DNA of 64,000 bases from Dyadobacter endophyticus (lineage in GTDB: Bacteria; Bacteroidota; Bacteroidia; Cytophagales; Spirosomataceae): positions 806,001-870,000 of the forward strand of contig NZ_BMIA01000001.1 in the NCBI RefSeq assembly GCF_014641595.1, written 5' to 3'. The position numbers and the translations under genes were made by a program. Below the pieces are notes generated by a model. It was given only the letters and a program-made list of their open reading frames with translations, ran no database searches and had not been told where the DNA came from. The stretch's first letter is position 1. Every line of letters begins with the position of its first letter. Positions 43,954 to 52,959 of the stretch are shown here, in pieces.

Positions 43954-44520
43954 TTACTTACCAAGTGTACCGCGAAGCGCACGTGGGATTTCAACTGATG
44001 CGATCGGGTTGCTTGCCGCTGTCAATATAACAAAATTTTCAGCTTTCAGTGCACCAACCTTCACAGATTTTCCTAAATCCAGTTCAGTTACGTCAACATT
44101 TACATAGTCAGGGATGTTTTCCGCAAGACCTTGTACGCGCAATTTACGCAATTTTTGGTTCATTTTACCACCTTTCATAACCCCGCTTGATGTGCCTGTC
44201 AATTTAACAGGAACTTCAACTTTAATTTCCTTTCCGGGAATGATTTGCAGAAAATCCGCATGGATCAACGCATCGTTTACAGGGTGGTATTGTGTTTCCT
44301 GAAGAATCGCATTGTACTCTGTACCTTCGATGTTCAGTGTAACGTTAAAAATATCCGGTGTGAAAAGCAATTCACGGAACAACATTGTTGGTGCATAGAA
44401 ATGCACTTGTTCGTCACCTCCGTACAGCACAGATGGAACATAACCTTGAGCGCGCAAGTTCTGTGATTCCACCTTGCCGAGATTCGCTCTTTTAAACCCT
44501 ACAATCTCAATACTTTTCAT
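43954..44520 (-). CDS. rplY: 50S ribosomal protein L25 (CTC type)
   Basis: A 188-residue L25/general stress protein CTC. It begins with the 5S rRNA-binding domain (MKSIEIVGFKRANLGKVES, RAQGYVPSVLYGGDEQVHFY) and has the additional C-terminal beta domain of the longer CTC form, ending with IASVEIPRALRGTLGK. It binds 5S rRNA in the large subunit. It follows prs by 35 bases on the same strand, the common prs-rplY pairing. Confidence 0.93.
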   Translation of the reverse strand: MKSIEIVGFKRANLGKVESQNLRAQGYVPSVLYGGDEQVHFYAPTMLFRELLFTPDIFNVTLNIEGTEYNAILQETQYHPVNDALIHADFLQIIPGKEIKVEVPVKLTGTSSGVMKGGKMNQKLRKLRVQGLAENIPDYVNVDVTELDLGKSVKVGALKAENFVILTAASNPIASVEIPRALRGTLGK

Positions 44521-44555
44521 AAGATTTTTTTACTATAAGTTAAATAAAAGAAAAT

Positions 44556-45500
44556 TTACTGATTATTTATAAACAATGAACTAATAGATTCGTGATCGCG
44601 GATCCTGCCTATTGCCTTTGCAAAAATTTCTGCAACTGACAGTACGCGGATTTTTTCATTCTGTTGCTTAAGAGGGATAGTATCTGTTACAATCAACTCT
44701 TGCAGCACCGAATTGGCAATATTTTCATGCGCCTTGCCCGACATGATCGCGTGTGTGCTGATCGCCCGAACGGACGATGCGCCCTTTTCCATGATAATCT
44801 CGGCTGCCTTGCAAAGCGTTCCACCCGTATCGATCAGGTCGTCTACCAGTACTACATCCATCCCTTCCACGTCTCCGATCACCTGCATACTCGCGATTTC
44901 ATTGGCACGTTTCCGGTGCTTGTCGCAAAGGATCATGTCCGCATTCAGGAATTTGGCAAAATTCCGTGCCCGGGCAGCGCCACCCACGTCAGGAGATGCG
45001 ATCAGGAGGTTTTTAAGTTTCAGGGATTTGATATAGGGAACAAAAATCGAGGTTCCTTCGAGGTGGTCGACAGGCAGGTCTAGAAAGCCCTGAATCTGTC
45101 CGGCATGTAAATCTATGGTCATCACGCGGTCGACTCCTACTGCTGTGAGGAGATTGGCAACGACTTTCGCTGCGATAGCCACGCGTGGCTTATCTTTCCT
45201 GTCCTGGCGTGCGTAGCCGAAATAGGGGATCACTACCGTCACGTAATGCGCCGAAGCACGACGGGCCGCATCCACCATCAGCAGCAACTCCATCAGGTTA
45301 TCGGCAGGAGGGAAGGTGGATTGGATGAGGAAAACATCGCAACCCCTGATCGACTCCTCGAAACTAGGGGACAATTCTCCGTCGCTGAATTTGCGCAACG
45401 TGTAGCCTCCCAGTTCCTTACCATAATACCTGGCAATATCTTTGGCCAAATATTCGGACTGACTCCCCGAAAATATTTTTACTGTATTGAATGAACCCAT
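44556..45500 (-). CDS. prs: Ribose-phosphate pyrophosphokinase
   Basis: A 314-residue PRPP synthetase. Family motifs include FSDGELSPSFEESIRGCDV, IPYFGYARQDRKDKPR, MTIDLHAGQIQGFLDLPVDHL and the PRPP-binding loop VVLVDDLIDTGGTLCKAAEI. It makes PRPP from ribose 5-phosphate and ATP for nucleotide, His and Trp synthesis. ATG 45500 was preferred over the in-frame TTG at 45506. A -7 box candidate lies at 45520-45527. Confidence 0.95.
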   Translation of the reverse strand: MGSFNTVKIFSGSQSEYLAKDIARYYGKELGGYTLRKFSDGELSPSFEESIRGCDVFLIQSTFPPADNLMELLLMVDAARRASAHYVTVVIPYFGYARQDRKDKPRVAIAAKVVANLLTAVGVDRVMTIDLHAGQIQGFLDLPVDHLEGTSIFVPYIKSLKLKNLLIASPDVGGAARARNFAKFLNADMILCDKHRKRANEIASMQVIGDVEGMDVVLVDDLIDTGGTLCKAAEIIMEKGASSVRAISTHAIMSGKAHENIANSVLQELIVTDTIPLKQQNEKIRVLSVAEIFAKAIGRIRDHESISSLFINNQ

Positions 45501-45519
45501 GGCCAAACTAAAATTTGCG

Positions 45520-45527
45520 CAAAATTA
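45520..45527 (-). promoter_or_regulatory. Bacteroidota -7 box candidate for prs-rplY
   Basis: CAAAATTA on the plus strand reads TAATTTTG on the minus strand, fitting TAnnTTTG, about 20 bases before the prs ATG. No clear -33 box. Confidence 0.3.
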
Positions 45528-45538
45528 ACAAAAACGAG

Positions 45539-46117
45539 TTAACTATGATAGTATCTTTTTAAAAAAATATAATAAAGCTGCACAAAGCTGTACCCGACGA
45601 GCAATCCAACCAGCGCTCCAACGAGAATATCAAGCGGATAATGCACACCTACATATACGCGACTATACGCATAAACGACCGCCCACAGGAACAAAAAACC
45701 CATTTGCGGCACCTTCCGGCGCAGCAAACTGAACCAGGCAATGGCCAGCGCGAAACTTGTCGACGCATGCGAAGAGGCGAAGCCGTACATGCCGCCGCAA
45801 TCGGTGACGTGGTGCATTACAATCCGGATCGATGGGTCATGGCAGGGCCGTAACCTTAGGAAATAGGGCTTCATTAACCCGGAAGTGATCTTGTCGGCGG
45901 CTACAACGGCCAATACAACCGCGATGACGATCAATCCCCCCTTTTTCCAGCCTTCTGCGCGGATCGTCAGTGCAATGAGCAAAATATAGAGCGGGATCCA
46001 GGTGTATTTGTAGGTAATGCAGTTCATCACCGAATCGAGCCAGGGCGTGTGTAGGCCATTCAGCCATAAAAACAGCTCCTGATCGGCGCGGACTATGCTA
46101 TGTACCGCATCCGTCAT
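45539..46117 (-). CDS. PAP2 superfamily membrane phosphatase
   Basis: A 192-residue membrane protein with about five helices and the three PAP2 motifs: KPYFLRLRP, GFASSHASTSFALA and SRVYVGVHYPLDILVG. It probably dephosphorylates undecaprenyl pyrophosphate or another lipid phosphate at the outer face of the inner membrane. It overlaps trpS by 4 bases and is co-directional. Confidence 0.88.
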   Translation of the reverse strand: MTDAVHSIVRADQELFLWLNGLHTPWLDSVMNCITYKYTWIPLYILLIALTIRAEGWKKGGLIVIAVVLAVVAADKITSGLMKPYFLRLRPCHDPSIRIVMHHVTDCGGMYGFASSHASTSFALAIAWFSLLRRKVPQMGFLFLWAVVYAYSRVYVGVHYPLDILVGALVGLLVGYSFVQLYYIFLKRYYHS

Positions 46118-47091
46118 GAACTGAAGCCGAGCACTTTTCTCACCTTACCGATCGTATCCTGCGCAATTTCGCGGGCTTTCGCTTCGCCTTCCACGAGAAT
46201 GCCTTCCAGCTCTTCGGTGTTTTCCATGTAATAATTGAAAATGCGGCGTGGCTCAGCGAAAACCTCCAAAAAGCACTCAAAAAGCGCCTGTTTTGCGTGC
46301 CCGTACCCATAGCCGCCATTCAGGTAATTCTGGCGCATGGTTTCCACCTCGGCCTGGCTGGCTACCAGGCTGTAAAGCTGGAAGGTAATGTCGTTGTCGG
46401 GATCTTTGGGTTCTTCGAGCTGTTTCGAGTCGGAAAGGATCTTTTTCGTGATCTTTTTCAGCTCGTTTTCCGGCAGGAAAATATCGATGTAATTATGATA
46501 CGACTTGCTCATTTTCTGTCCGTCGAGGCCGGGGATGGTCATAATGCGCTCGTCGATTTGCGGCTCCGGCAGCACCAGAATATCCTCACCCGCCAGAATA
46601 TTGAAACGGTGGGCAATGTCTTTGCTCATTTCCAGGTGCTGTTTCTGATCTTTGCCTACCGGGATAATGTTGGCATTATATAGCAGAATGTCAGCCGCTT
46701 GTAATACGGGATAGGTGAAAAGTCCCGCATTCACATCAGCCAGCTTCTCCGATTTGTCCTTGAAAGAGGTGGCATTTGCCAGCATCGGAAACGGGGTGAA
46801 GCAGTTCAGGTACCAGCTAAGCTCGGTATGCTCCTGTACCCGGGACTGGCGCCAGAATACATTTTTTTGATAATCGAATCCGAATGCGAGCCAGGTGGCT
46901 GCGATTGCGCGGACGTATTCGGCACGTTCCACGCCGTTTTTCAGCGTAGTGAGCGAATGCAGGTCGGCGATAAAGAAAAAAGATTCGTTCTGCGGATTTT
47001 TGGAGAGTTCGATCGCAGGTTTGATGGCTCCCAGGATGTTACCCAGGTGAGGTCGCCCGCTGCTTTGAATGCCTGTTAGGATTCTGGCCAT
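46114..47091 (-). CDS. trpS: Tryptophanyl-tRNA synthetase
   Basis: A 325-residue class I synthetase. The HIGH-like motif is in GIQSSGRPHLGNILGA and the KMSKS motif is intact (GLDGQKMSKSYHN). It charges tRNA-Trp. The stop overlaps the PAP2 start as ATGA, a coupled pair. It is divergent from the DUF2461 gene. Confidence 0.96.
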   Translation of the reverse strand: MARILTGIQSSGRPHLGNILGAIKPAIELSKNPQNESFFFIADLHSLTTLKNGVERAEYVRAIAATWLAFGFDYQKNVFWRQSRVQEHTELSWYLNCFTPFPMLANATSFKDKSEKLADVNAGLFTYPVLQAADILLYNANIIPVGKDQKQHLEMSKDIAHRFNILAGEDILVLPEPQIDERIMTIPGLDGQKMSKSYHNYIDIFLPENELKKITKKILSDSKQLEEPKDPDNDITFQLYSLVASQAEVETMRQNYLNGGYGYGHAKQALFECFLEVFAEPRRIFNYYMENTEELEGILVEGEAKAREIAQDTIGKVRKVLGFSS

Positions 47092-47153
47092 TAATCGTCT
47101 TTAAATTTGATGCTAAGGCTTCAAAATTCGGTAAATTGAACCAGAAAACGTAG

Positions 47154-47161
47154 TAAATTTG
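47154..47161 (+). promoter_or_regulatory. Bacteroidota -7 box candidate for the DUF2461-dnaE unit
   Basis: TAAATTTG at 47154-47161 fits TAnnTTTG, 25 bases before the DUF2461 ATG. A second TAAATTTGA copy lies at 47102-47110. No TTTG-type -33 box at the usual distance. Confidence 0.35.
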
Positions 47162-47186
47162 AATTTTATACCTTCACCAACACGAC

Positions 47187-47858
47187 ATGGATTCTAAAAC
47201 GCTGCACTTTCTCAGTCAATTAGCCGAAAACAATAACAGGGAGTGGTTTCAGGAAAACAAGAAACATTTTGAGGCCGCGAAGGCGGATATGGAGAAGCTG
47301 GTCGGGTACCTGATCGGCGAGGTGGGGAAGTTTGAGGACCTCGGAAATGTACAGGTAAAGGATTGCATGCTGCGGATTTACCGCGACGTCCGTTTTTCTA
47401 AAAATAAAGCTCCTTACAAGAACAACCTGGCTGCGGGCATCGGTCCGGGCGGGAAGAGTTCAGGCAAAATCGATTATTACCTGCAAATTCAGCCGGGCGA
47501 TCAGACGTTCCTCGGCGGGGGAATGTGGGAGGTGACCACCGAGCAACTGGCACGCTTCCGCCAGGAGATCGATTACAATGCGGATGAGCTCAAAACGATC
47601 ATCGAAGAAAAGGAATTTCATGACTATTTTCCTGAAATCCACGGCGAAAGCCTGAAAACGGTTCCTAAGGGTTATTCCAAAGATCACCCGGAAATTGAGT
47701 TGCTGAAACGCAAACAACTGTTTTTTATGCACCGCTATACCGATAAAGAGGTGGCTTCCAAAGACTTCGGTAATCTGGTTTTGAAAGGCATTCAATTGCT
47801 GAAACCCTTTACCGATTATATGAATTATGTATTGTACCAAGAGGCGGAAGAGCTGTAA
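47187..47858 (+). CDS. DUF2461 family protein
   Basis: A 223-residue DUF2461 (TIGR02453-type) protein. Characteristic segments are MDSKTLHFLSQLAENNNREW, FQENKKHFEAAKADMEKL, RIYRDVRFSKNKAPYKNNL and a C-terminal lid region. Its function is unknown; the family is conserved in Bacteroidota and many other bacteria. It may share a transcript with dnaE, which starts 29 bases downstream. Confidence 0.85.
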   Translation: MDSKTLHFLSQLAENNNREWFQENKKHFEAAKADMEKLVGYLIGEVGKFEDLGNVQVKDCMLRIYRDVRFSKNKAPYKNNLAAGIGPGGKSSGKIDYYLQIQPGDQTFLGGGMWEVTTEQLARFRQEIDYNADELKTIIEEKEFHDYFPEIHGESLKTVPKGYSKDHPEIELLKRKQLFFMHRYTDKEVASKDFGNLVLKGIQLLKPFTDYMNYVLYQEAEEL

Positions 47859-47887
47859 GCCGCAAGACCTATTACAACCCAGTTAAT

Positions 47888-50800
47888 ATGCAATTTTCAC
47901 ATTTGCACTGCCATACACAGTTCTCGCTGCTTGACGGTGCGGCCGATATCAAAAAGCTTTTCAAAAAGGCCAAGGAGGACAATATGCCCGCCGTCGCCAT
48001 TACCGACCACGGTAATATGTTCGGGGTGTTCGAGTTTGTGGCCGAGGGGAACAAGCAGGGCATCAAGCCGATCGTCGGTTGCGAGTTTTATGTGGTGGAA
48101 GACCGGCATGTGCGGCAGTTTACCAAGGATAAAAAGGACGTCCGCTTCCACCAGTTGCTGCTTGCAAAGGATGAGATAGGCTACAAAAATCTCGTAAAAA
48201 TGTGCTCCCTGGGGTTCATGGAGGGCATGTACGGTAAATATCCGCGGATCGACAAGGAGCTGATCGTGAAATACCACAAAGGGTTGATCGCCACGACATG
48301 CTGTATCGGTGCGATGATCCCGAAAACGATTATTCGCCAGGGAGAAGAGGCTGCGGAAAAGGAATTTCGCTGGTGGCTGGACCTCTTCGGCGAGGATTTT
48401 TATGTGGAATTACAGCGCCACGATATTCGTGATCAGTATATTGTAAACGAGGTGCTTATCAAGTTTGCGAGGAAATACAATGTGAAGATCATCTGTTCGA
48501 ACGACTCGCATTATGTTGATCAAGAGGACTGGAATGCGCACGATATCTTGCTGTGTATCAATACCGGTGACAAACAGAGCACGCCCTCGGCCAAGGATTT
48601 TGACGATGATAAAGGTATTCCGAAAGGCTCGCGCTTCGCATTCTATAACGATCAGTTCTATTTCAAAAAAACGAGCGAAATGCTGCAACTGTTCAACGAC
48701 CTGCCCGAGTCGCTGGACAATACCAACGAGATTGTAGACAAAATCAAAACGCTCGATCTGAGGAAAGATATTCTGCTCCCTAACTTCCCGATCCCCGACG
48801 AGTTCAAGACGCATACTTTATCGGAAATGGTGGGCAAAAAGGAGCTTACCGCCGATGTTCTGAACCAATGGGAATACCTGCGACACCTGACATTCGAAGG
48901 AGCGAGAAAGAAATATGAGGTGGTAACGCCGGAGATCGAGGAGCGGCTCAACTTCGAACTGCAAACGATCCGTAACATGGGTTTCCCCGGCTACTTCCTG
49001 ATTGTAGCGGACTTTATCGATGCGGGGCGCAAAATGGGTGTATTCATCGGGCCGGGCCGTGGTTCGGCGGCAGGCTCCGCGGTGGCTTATGCGATCGGTA
49101 TCACGAACATCGACCCCGTGAAGTACGATCTTCTTTTTGAGCGTTTCCTCAACCCCGACCGTATCTCCATGCCCGATATCGATACCGACTTCGACGACGA
49201 TGGCCGTCAGAAGGTGATTGATTATGTGGTTAAAAAATATGGCTACAACCAGGTTGCGCAGATCGTGACTTATGGTACGATGGCCGCCAAATCGGCGATC
49301 AAGGACGTGGCGCGCGTAATGGACCTGCCACTGCCGGATGCGAATATGCTCGCGAAGCTTGTTCCCGACAAGCCTACTTATAATATGACGCTCAACCGCA
49401 TTTTCACAGCGCCATTGGAAGGGGAGGGCAGCCTGATGAAAAAGGAAGGTATTTCACCCGACGAATTAGAGAATGTGAAGCGGATGCGGGCTATTGCATT
49501 GGGTAATGATTTGCAGGCCAGTGTTCTGCAGGAAGCCCGACGACTGGAAGGAACGGTACGGAACACAGGTATCCACGCCGCTGGTATTATCATCGCACCG
49601 AGCGATTTGACAGAGATTATTCCGGTAAGTACTTCGAAGGACTCCGACTTTTTGATTACCCAATACCAGGGGAAAATCATCGAGGACGCCGGCGTTATCA
49701 AGATGGACTTTTTGGGGCTTCGAAACCTTTCGATCATTAAGGAAGCTCTTCGGATGATCAAGAATAACCACGGGGTGGATATTGTCATTGATGACGTGCC
49801 GCTGGACGACCCCAAGGTTTTTGAGCTGTTCCAGCGTGGCGAGACCAACGCCATATTCCAGTTCGAATCCGACGGGATGAAGAAGTACATGCGCGACCTC
49901 ATCCCTGACCGTTTCGAGCACCTGATCGCGATGAACGCGTTGTACCGCCCAGGGCCGATCGCCTACATTCCTAACTTCATCCGCAGGAAAAACGGACAAG
50001 AAGAAGTGACCTACGATTTGCCGGAATTGGAGGAGTATCTGGCTGATACCTATGGGATTACGGTTTATCAGGAGCAGGTAATGCTTTTGTCGCAGAAGCT
50101 GGCAGGCTTTACGAAAGGTCAGGCGGATACCCTGCGGAAGGCGATGGGTAAGAAGCAAATAGAGACGCTGAACAAGTTGAAAGGCGACTTCATGAAAGGT
50201 GGCACCGAAAAGGGCCTCGACGCGAAGAAGCTGGAAAAGATCTGGACCGACTGGGAGGCATTTGCATCGTACGCATTCAATAAATCCCACTCGACCTGCT
50301 ATGCTTTCGTGGCTTATCAAACGGCTTATCTGAAGGCGCATTACCAGTCGGAATACATGGCGGCGGTATTGACCAGCTCGCTGGGCAGTATCGACAAGAT
50401 CACGTTCTTCATGGAAGAATGTAAAAACTTAGGTATTACCGTTTTGGGGCCCGATATCAATGAATCGGAGCGTCAGTTTGGTGTAAACAAGAAAAGAGAG
50501 ATTCGTTTCGGGCTCGCAGGCGTAAAAGGAAGTGGCGACGCAGCGGTCGAGTCGATTATCGAAGAACGCACAAACAACGGGCCTTTTAAAGATGTTTTCG
50601 ATTTTATGACTCGTGTCAATCTTCGCACGGTCAACAAAAAAACATTGGAAAGCCTTGCCTATGCAGGGGCGTTCGACTGTTTCCCGGAATATCATAGAGC
50701 TCAATATTTTGCGGTGGAGACGGGTGAGACAGGTACTTTTATCGAAAAGCTGATCCGCTACGCCAACAATTATCACGCCGAAAAATCATCCGCACAAGCA

Positions 50801-51538
50801 TCACTGTTCGGTATGCTGGGTGATAGCGGCTCTACGCTCGCTAAACCCAAAGCTGCCGACGTGGGCGAATGGGACGATCTGGCGAAGCTACGGTATGAGC
50901 AGGAGGTGGTAGGCTTCTATATTTCAGGTCACCCGCTGGACACTTTCCGGACCGAGCTGGACAATTTTTGCAGTTGCACAGTCGGGAAAGTATTGGAAAT
51001 CCATGAGGGTGAGCGTGCGCCGCGGTTTTATGGAAAGGAAATCAATGTTGGCGGTATAGTCACCAGTGCGCAGGAAAGGATGTCGAAAAACGGTAGCCTT
51101 TTCATGATTTTCAAAATTGAAGATTACCAGGGAGCGATGGAAATGCTGATCGGCGGGGAGGATTATATCCGGTTCAAGAATTACCTGCAGGTGGGTCAAT
51201 TCCTTTATATCAAAGGAAAAGTTCAAAACCGTTGGAAGCAGGAAGACCAGTTTGAATTCAAGATCTCACAGATCCAACTGTTGCCTGAAATCATGGAGAA
51301 AATGTGCAGGAAAATTAGGATCAACCTTACGCTGGATCAGATCGACGCACAGTTCATTCATGTGCTTAATGAGACCTTCGGAAGCCACCCCGGAGGATGT
51401 CAGGTAAGCATGACCGTGAAGGATCCGGAGACACATCTGGAAGTGGAAATGTTGTCACGTGGTTACCGCGTAGCGCCTAGTAGTGAGCTGTTTAAGGTGC
51501 TAAGGGGCTTCCATGGTGTGAATTTCTCCTTAAACTGA
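47888..51538 (+). CDS. dnaE: DNA polymerase III subunit alpha
   Basis: A 1216-residue replicative polymerase. The N-terminal PHP domain begins FSHLHCHTQFSLLDGAADI and contains VAITDHGNMFG. The catalytic centre is PDIDTDFDDDGR, about residues 429-440. The finger/thumb regions include FPGYFLIVADFI and IGPGRGSAAGSAVAYAIG. A helix-hairpin-helix region and a C-terminal OB-fold region (INVGGIVTSAQERMSKNG) complete the enzyme. It synthesises the bulk of chromosomal DNA. I see no intein. Confidence 0.97.
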   Translation: MQFSHLHCHTQFSLLDGAADIKKLFKKAKEDNMPAVAITDHGNMFGVFEFVAEGNKQGIKPIVGCEFYVVEDRHVRQFTKDKKDVRFHQLLLAKDEIGYKNLVKMCSLGFMEGMYGKYPRIDKELIVKYHKGLIATTCCIGAMIPKTIIRQGEEAAEKEFRWWLDLFGEDFYVELQRHDIRDQYIVNEVLIKFARKYNVKIICSNDSHYVDQEDWNAHDILLCINTGDKQSTPSAKDFDDDKGIPKGSRFAFYNDQFYFKKTSEMLQLFNDLPESLDNTNEIVDKIKTLDLRKDILLPNFPIPDEFKTHTLSEMVGKKELTADVLNQWEYLRHLTFEGARKKYEVVTPEIEERLNFELQTIRNMGFPGYFLIVADFIDAGRKMGVFIGPGRGSAAGSAVAYAIGITNIDPVKYDLLFERFLNPDRISMPDIDTDFDDDGRQKVIDYVVKKYGYNQVAQIVTYGTMAAKSAIKDVARVMDLPLPDANMLAKLVPDKPTYNMTLNRIFTAPLEGEGSLMKKEGISPDELENVKRMRAIALGNDLQASVLQEARRLEGTVRNTGIHAAGIIIAPSDLTEIIPVSTSKDSDFLITQYQGKIIEDAGVIKMDFLGLRNLSIIKEALRMIKNNHGVDIVIDDVPLDDPKVFELFQRGETNAIFQFESDGMKKYMRDLIPDRFEHLIAMNALYRPGPIAYIPNFIRRKNGQEEVTYDLPELEEYLADTYGITVYQEQVMLLSQKLAGFTKGQADTLRKAMGKKQIETLNKLKGDFMKGGTEKGLDAKKLEKIWTDWEAFASYAFNKSHSTCYAFVAYQTAYLKAHYQSEYMAAVLTSSLGSIDKITFFMEECKNLGITVLGPDINESERQFGVNKKREIRFGLAGVKGSGDAAVESIIEERTNNGPFKDVFDFMTRVNLRTVNKKTLESLAYAGAFDCFPEYHRAQYFAVETGETGTFIEKLIRYANNYHAEKSSAQASLFGMLGDSGSTLAKPKAADVGEWDDLAKLRYEQEVVGFYISGHPLDTFRTELDNFCSCTVGKVLEIHEGERAPRFYGKEINVGGIVTSAQERMSKNGSLFMIFKIEDYQGAMEMLIGGEDYIRFKNYLQVGQFLYIKGKVQNRWKQEDQFEFKISQIQLLPEIMEKMCRKIRINLTLDQIDAQFIHVLNETFGSHPGGCQVSMTVKDPETHLEVEMLSRGYRVAPSSELFKVLRGFHGVNFSLN

Positions 51539-51623
51539 TTTGTATTGGTTTAAACGAGGAACTTTTAGATATTAATATTCCTTATTAACGCAGATTGATA
51601 AATAACATTTAGACACTTAAAAC

Positions 51624-51956
51624 ATGGGAAAAGCACTTGAAATTACCGATAGCACCTTCGACGAACTGATCCAGGGCGACAAACCAGTACTTGTTGACTT
51701 TTGGGCAGAGTGGTGCGGGCCTTGTAAAATGATCGGACCGGTTGTGGAGCAACTCGCAGGTGAATATGACGGCAAAGCTGTTATCGGTAAAATGGATGTG
51801 GATATGAACTCGTCGGTACCTGCAAAATTCGGTATCCGCAGTATCCCTACGCTGATGATTTTCAAAGGCGGCCAGCTGGTAGATAAAGTAGTAGGCGTTG
51901 TTCCAAAAACAACCCTTGAAGATAAATTGAATGCACAGATCGAAGCGACCGTTTGA
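51624..51956 (+). CDS. trxA: Thioredoxin
   Basis: A 110-residue thioredoxin with the active site WAEWCGPCKM and the cis-Pro segment IRSIPTLMIFKGG. It reduces disulfides in cytosolic proteins, together with a thioredoxin reductase not in this window. It starts 85 bases after dnaE and is followed by a strong terminator, so it may be an independent unit. Confidence 0.96.
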   Translation: MGKALEITDSTFDELIQGDKPVLVDFWAEWCGPCKMIGPVVEQLAGEYDGKAVIGKMDVDMNSSVPAKFGIRSIPTLMIFKGGQLVDKVVGVVPKTTLEDKLNAQIEATV

Positions 51957-51980
51957 TGATCGCTGATTTCTGAAAGAGTT

Positions 51981-52009
51981 AAAAGCCCCGGAATTTTCGG
52001 GGCTTTTTT
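51981..52009 (+). terminator. Rho-independent terminator after thioredoxin
   Basis: AAAAGCCCCG (51981-51990) and CGGGGCTTTT (51998-52007) form a 10-bp stem with a 7-base loop, followed by a T run to 52009. Confidence 0.88.
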
Positions 52010-52075
52010 ATGCCCTCCACCTGAATCCTATAGGGATGATTTGACGACCAGGTAAATTATAAGCGTTGCCGGCCG

Positions 52076-52954
52076 CTACTCGTTAATCTCAATGGTAAAA
52101 CTGGCCTCGAAAGTCCCGCCAGCTTCCAGCTTCAATATCCCTTCCTTGGTCTCAAAATTCTGATCCGAGTCGTCGCTGTCGGCGATGCCTAGCCATGGCT
52201 CGATGCACACGAAATGACCGCCGGGTTTCGCCCAGATGCCGAGGTAAGGGAAATCTTTATAATATACCGTCACTACCTGCCCCGATTTAGTACTTCTCAG
52301 ACTTACCTGTTTTGAGATTAAGTGCTTGAAAATTAATGCATCCTTATCGAACAGGTGCTGGTTCAAATGCAATACATTGGTATGTTCAAGAACCGGTTTG
52401 GTTGTGTTTCCAACGAGGCCGTTCTTTTCGAGTAGCCAAGTAGAGTCGTTTTCGATGGCCTCGAATTCAAGATAGTAGTCTTCATAAGTCTCGTCGTCAT
52501 GCAACGGGCATTTAAATGCCGGGTGACCGCCGAGAGAGAAAAGCATTTCGGAACTGCCGTGATTGATAACCTTATGGTCGACGAAAACCTTCTTGCCGTC
52601 GAGGCGGTAAGTAATCTGAAATTCAAATTCAAAAGGGTAAATGGCAAGCGTCTCTTTGCTGAATTTTAAGGTAAACGTAAGGCTGTCAGCTGTTTGATGG
52701 GTTAGTTTTACATTTGCGTTATTGCGCACCATTCCATGGCGGGGTACGGCGTAATCACCGCCTTTATATTTTACAAACCCATTTTTTATGGCGCCGATCA
52801 CCGGGAAAAGTACCGGTGCATAGCTGCCCCAAACGGCGGGATCGGCATTCCAGAGAAAATCCTTACCGGTTATGGTCGACTGGATCTGAGAAAGCTCGGC
52901 GCCGGTCTCCTGCACGGAGATTTTTAGATGGTCATTTTGAATGGAATAGGTCAT
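52076..52954 (-). CDS. Aldose 1-epimerase-like protein
   Basis: A 292-residue protein of the galactose mutarotase fold; start ATG 52954 (MTYSIQNDHLKISVQETGAE), removing 47 in-frame residues that belong to the upstream gene's coding region. The pattern VLFPVIGAIKNGF, RHGMVRNN, SLGGHPAFKCPL and WAKPGGHFVCIEPWLG is typical of the YeaD/LacX-like epimerases that act on sugar anomers. It is the last gene of the seven-gene minus-strand cluster, 5 bases after the aminotransferase gene, so a link to that cluster is possible but not required. Confidence 0.86.
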   Translation of the reverse strand: MTYSIQNDHLKISVQETGAELSQIQSTITGKDFLWNADPAVWGSYAPVLFPVIGAIKNGFVKYKGGDYAVPRHGMVRNNANVKLTHQTADSLTFTLKFSKETLAIYPFEFEFQITYRLDGKKVFVDHKVINHGSSEMLFSLGGHPAFKCPLHDDETYEDYYLEFEAIENDSTWLLEKNGLVGNTTKPVLEHTNVLHLNQHLFDKDALIFKHLISKQVSLRSTKSGQVVTVYYKDFPYLGIWAKPGGHFVCIEPWLGIADSDDSDQNFETKEGILKLEAGGTFEASFTIEINE

Positions 52955-52959
52955 ATGGT

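Noticed and set aside
49466..50341. 291-codon minus-strand frame opposite dnaE
   Set aside because: dnaE is certain on the plus strand; the antisense frame has no family features.
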